From the NCBI GenBank assembly GCA_002366615.1, contig DFBL01000002.1, positions 1 through 7,878 on the forward strand: a DNA stretch of 7,878 nucleotides. The letters are read 5' to 3'. This stretch comes from Candidatus Dojkabacteria bacterium UBA3081. GTDB lineage: Bacteria; Patescibacteriota; Dojkabacteria; SC72. The notes beneath the pieces are model-generated. The model searched no databases, was not told the origin of the DNA, and saw only the letters and a list, made by a program, of their open reading frames with translations. Below, in pieces: positions 5,995-7,878 of the stretch. Within the stretch, counting starts at the first letter, position 1, and every line of letters begins with the position of its first letter. The position numbers were made by a program, and so were the translations under genes.

Positions 5995-6957
5995 ATGGAA
6001 GCATTTAAAGATATAAAGGTTACTGTTAGAGAAGAAGCTGGAAATTCAGGTTTGTATGAGATAGCTCCTTTACCAAGAGGATATGGACATACCCTAGGGA
6101 ACTCTATAAGGAGAATCCTGTACTCCAGTCTAAAAGGTTCTGGTATTACAGCTATAAAAGTAAAGGGTGCAAAACATGAGTACTCTACAATAAAGGGAGT
6201 TAAAGAAGATGCTGTATCAATCATTCTTAATCTTAAACAGGTAAAGTTTAAGGTTGATTCCGATGAAGTAAAGAACTGTAAGATTAATGTTAAAGGTAAG
6301 AAAGAGGTTAAGGCTTCTGATATTGAAGTAGAGGCTGGTATAACAGTAGCTACCCCCGATGTAGTTATTGCACATTTAACAGATGACTCATCTGAACTAG
6401 TTATTGATTTAGTTGTTGAATCAGGAGTAGGATACAAAGATGCAACCTTACTAGATAGATCTGCAGAAGGAATGATTCCAGTAGATTGTGATTTTACCCC
6501 TATAGAAAAAGTCATTCTTAGCGTGGAACAAACTCGTAAGGGACAAGAAACAGACCTTGATGCAGTAATTATAGGTGTCCAAACAGATGGAAGTATATCT
6601 CCCAAGCAAGCGCTCATGGATTCATCTTTGATACTACAAGAGTTCGCAGGTAAAGTATTGATAGCAATGGGCCTTTCTAAAAAAGAGGTAGAGGAAAGAG
6701 CAGAAGAGATTAACAAAGTAGAAGAGGTAGAAGAGGAAGTAGAGGAAGAAGAAGAGATAATAGATTTAAGAATAGAGGATTTGCCAATATCTAAAAGATC
6801 TAAAACAGGATTACTTTCTGGAGGTTACAAAACAATTGGAGATTTAAAGGGAGCTTCTGTAGAAGATCTACTTAATCTCTCTGGATTTGGAAATAAATCT
6901 CTAAATGAAGTAGTAGAATTACTTAATCAGTACGGTATTAATATTAAAGGTGAGTAA
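5995..6957 (+). CDS. rpoA: DNA-directed RNA polymerase alpha subunit
   Basis: Alpha forms the dimeric platform on which the beta and beta' subunits assemble, and its C-terminal domain reads UP elements and activators. The 320-residue product has both domains. The N-terminal domain (about 1-228) carries PLPRGYGHTLGNSIRRILYSS (26-46), the dimer and assembly helix. The linker (about 229-257) is strongly acidic, with runs of Glu. The C-terminal domain (about 258-320) has IEDLPISKRSKTGLL (260-274) and GFGNKSLNEV (297-306). Aligned to E. coli, Arg268 matches the DNA-contacting Arg265, and Gly299, Lys301 and Ser302 match Gly296, Lys298 and Ser299. Asn268 is replaced by Thr271. A 21-base A/T-rich gap precedes the ATG. 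Confidence 0.98.
   Translation: MEAFKDIKVTVREEAGNSGLYEIAPLPRGYGHTLGNSIRRILYSSLKGSGITAIKVKGAKHEYSTIKGVKEDAVSIILNLKQVKFKVDSDEVKNCKINVKGKKEVKASDIEVEAGITVATPDVVIAHLTDDSSELVIDLVVESGVGYKDATLLDRSAEGMIPVDCDFTPIEKVILSVEQTRKGQETDLDAVIIGVQTDGSISPKQALMDSSLILQEFAGKVLIAMGLSKKEVEERAEEINKVEEVEEEVEEEEEIIDLRIEDLPISKRSKTGLLSGGYKTIGDLKGASVEDLLNLSGFGNKSLNEVVELLNQYGINIKGE
6949..6953 (+). promoter_or_regulatory. possible ribosome binding site of rplQ
   Basis: GGTGA lies 6 bases before the rplQ ATG, at a fitting distance, and could pair with the UCACC at the 3' end of 16S rRNA. It is the only Shine-Dalgarno-like sequence among the starts in this window. It falls inside the last codons of rpoA (Gly-Glu-stop), so it may be coincidental. 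Confidence 0.35.
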
Positions 6958-6959
6958 GA

Positions 6960-7490
6960 ATGTACAAGAGGAATAGTATTAAAAAACTAGGAAAGAAGAC
7001 ATCACACAGGAAAGCCTTAATTAAAAACCAATTAAGATCAATTCTACAAAGTGGAAAGGTTGAGACATCCTCTGTTAAAGCTAAGGTTTTAAAGGGAGAG
7101 TTAGAGTCAGTATTAAGTAAGATAAGAAAGAAAGGAGAAAAAGATATTTCCTTAACAAGGAGGTTGTATAGAATTTTTGGTAAAAAAGAATTAGTAGACA
7201 AAGCTTTTGAATTAGCAAAGAAGAAATCTGTAAAAGTAACCATTAAAAAAAGCGGATTTAGAGATGGTGATAATACAGAGCTTTCTACTGTTGAAATAGT
7301 TGGATTTAAAGGAAAGGCAAAAGCAACAAAGAAAGTAGAGGAAACTAAAGAGAAAAAAGAGGTAGAAAAAGAAGAGAAAGAACTTCCAGAAGAACTACAA
7401 AAGAAAATTGTTAATATAGGAAGGAAGAAGGTATCTAAGAAGATAGAACCAATTAAGAAAGAAAGAGCTAGGACAAGATCTAGTCTCTAA
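6960..7490 (+). CDS. rplQ: 50S ribosomal protein L17 (bL17) with charged C-terminal tail
   Basis: L17 is a large-subunit protein near the end of the peptide exit tunnel. The core (about 1-117) has the family pattern KKLGKKTSHRKALIKNQLRS (8-27), GKVETSSVKAKVLK (32-45), a middle helix with TRRLYRIFGKKELVDKAF (66-83), and the closing strand STVEIVGFK (109-117). The usual bacterial length is about 115-130 residues, so this 176-residue protein has roughly 59 extra. They form a Lys/Glu tail (118-176) with a small helical-looking island, PEELQKKIVNIGRKK (143-157). It starts 2 bases after the rpoA stop and is probably the last gene of the alpha-operon block. No hairpin terminator follows. Confidence 0.96.
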   Translation: MYKRNSIKKLGKKTSHRKALIKNQLRSILQSGKVETSSVKAKVLKGELESVLSKIRKKGEKDISLTRRLYRIFGKKELVDKAFELAKKKSVKVTIKKSGFRDGDNTELSTVEIVGFKGKAKATKKVEETKEKKEVEKEEKELPEELQKKIVNIGRKKVSKKIEPIKKERARTRSSL

Positions 7491-7508
7491 AATATATATA
7501 GTAAAAAT

Positions 7509-7878
7509 ATGAAGTACAAAACAACTTGGACAAAAGAAAAAGATATTGAAAGAAACTGGTATACAGTTGATGTTAAAGATCAAATACTTGGAAGAGTAGC
7601 TACCAGAATAGCTTCTCTTTTGATAGGGAAAGATAAACCAGAGATAGTTCCAAATATAGACTGTGGGGACTATGTTGTTGTACTAAATACTGATTTAGTA
7701 AAACTTACCAGAGGTAAAGAATTTAAGAAGATATATTATAAACATTCAGGTTACCCGGGTGGATTAAAAGAGATAGTATTTAATAAGCAGATTGAGAAAG
7801 ATTCTAGAAGAGTTATATATTTAGCAGTAAAGAATATGCTACCTAAAAACAAACTAAGAGAGGGTAGAATGGAAAGAA
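7509..7878 (+). CDS. rplM: 50S ribosomal protein L13 (uL13), partial at the window end
   Basis: L13 is an early-assembly large-subunit protein that binds 23S rRNA domain II. I translated 123 codons before the edge cuts the gene; about 15-25 residues are missing at the C-terminus. Visible signatures are WYTVDVKDQILGRVATRIA (17-35), NIDCGDYVVVLN (49-60), IYYKHSGYPGGLKEI (76-90) and VKNMLPKNKL (108-117), all diagnostic. The start was chosen for MKYKTTWTKEKDIERNWY, which matches the family N-terminus. The 18-base gap from rplQ is A/T only except one G. A weak pair AGGACA (7470-7475) and TATATA (7493-7498), 17 bases apart, could be a promoter. rpsI is expected next. Confidence 0.95.
   Translation, partial: MKYKTTWTKEKDIERNWYTVDVKDQILGRVATRIASLLIGKDKPEIVPNIDCGDYVVVLNTDLVKLTRGKEFKKIYYKHSGYPGGLKEIVFNKQIEKDSRRVIYLAVKNMLPKNKLREGRMER

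Noticed and set aside
5961..6716. A 251-codon open frame on the minus strand opposite rpoA
   Set aside because: It is the complement of a highly conserved gene, its translation is Ser/Thr/Leu-rich without recognisable motifs, and no separate start signals are seen.
1..7878. A novel multi-gene system, mobile element, defence island or CRISPR array
   Set aside because: Every gene is a recognisable housekeeping gene in canonical order, without inserted genes, terminal repeats, spaced direct repeats or composition shifts.

Overview
The window is a stretch of the bacterial spc/alpha ribosomal-protein operon region. Fourteen genes all lie on the + strand, packed tightly in canonical order: rplF, rplR, rpsE, rplO, secY, an adk-family kinase gene, infA, rpmJ, rpsM, rpsK, rpsD, rpoA, rplQ, and rplM, which is cut by the window end. 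The DNA is AT-rich, with heavy use of AGA/AGG for arginine and ATA for isoleucine. TGA works as a stop: no gene needs it as a sense codon. The DNA looks like a reduced-genome bacterium, most likely of the Candidate Phyla Radiation (Patescibacteria). The reasons are the missing rpmD (L30) between rpsE and rplO, the low GC, the near absence of Shine-Dalgarno sequences, and divergent details in several otherwise universal proteins. A more exact placement (for example Dojkabacteria, Microgenomates or Katanobacteria) cannot be supported from this window.

Region by region: 1-2067 holds the end of the spc-type ribosomal block (L6, L18, S5, L15). Spacers are 1-15 bases, so it is surely one transcript. 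2080-4043 holds secY, the protein-export channel, and a nucleoside-monophosphate kinase, separated by a 50-base gap with a possible weak promoter. The gap at 4044-4183 is the largest in the window (140 bases). Here map is expected in many bacteria but is absent. Instead there is a very good sigma70-type promoter (TTGAAA, 17-base spacer, extended -10 TGATATAAT) overlaid by short inverted repeats. From 4184 on, infA, rpmJ, rpsM, rpsK, rpsD, rpoA and rplQ form the alpha-operon block (initiation factor IF-1, L36, S13, S11, S4, the RNA polymerase alpha subunit and L17). rplM follows after an 18-base AT-rich gap and probably begins the usual rplM-rpsI pair.

Together the genes supply parts of both ribosomal subunits, translation initiation, the assembly platform of RNA polymerase, the Sec channel and adenylate-type nucleotide balance. 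I see no mobile element, CRISPR array, RNA gene, broken gene or new multi-gene system. The points worth a second look are details inside a conserved operon: the altered active-site motifs of the Adk-like kinase, long charged tails on S5 and L17, a changed loop in S11, the lost L30 and map genes, the promoter with palindromes before infA, and AT-rich start contexts without ribosome binding sites.
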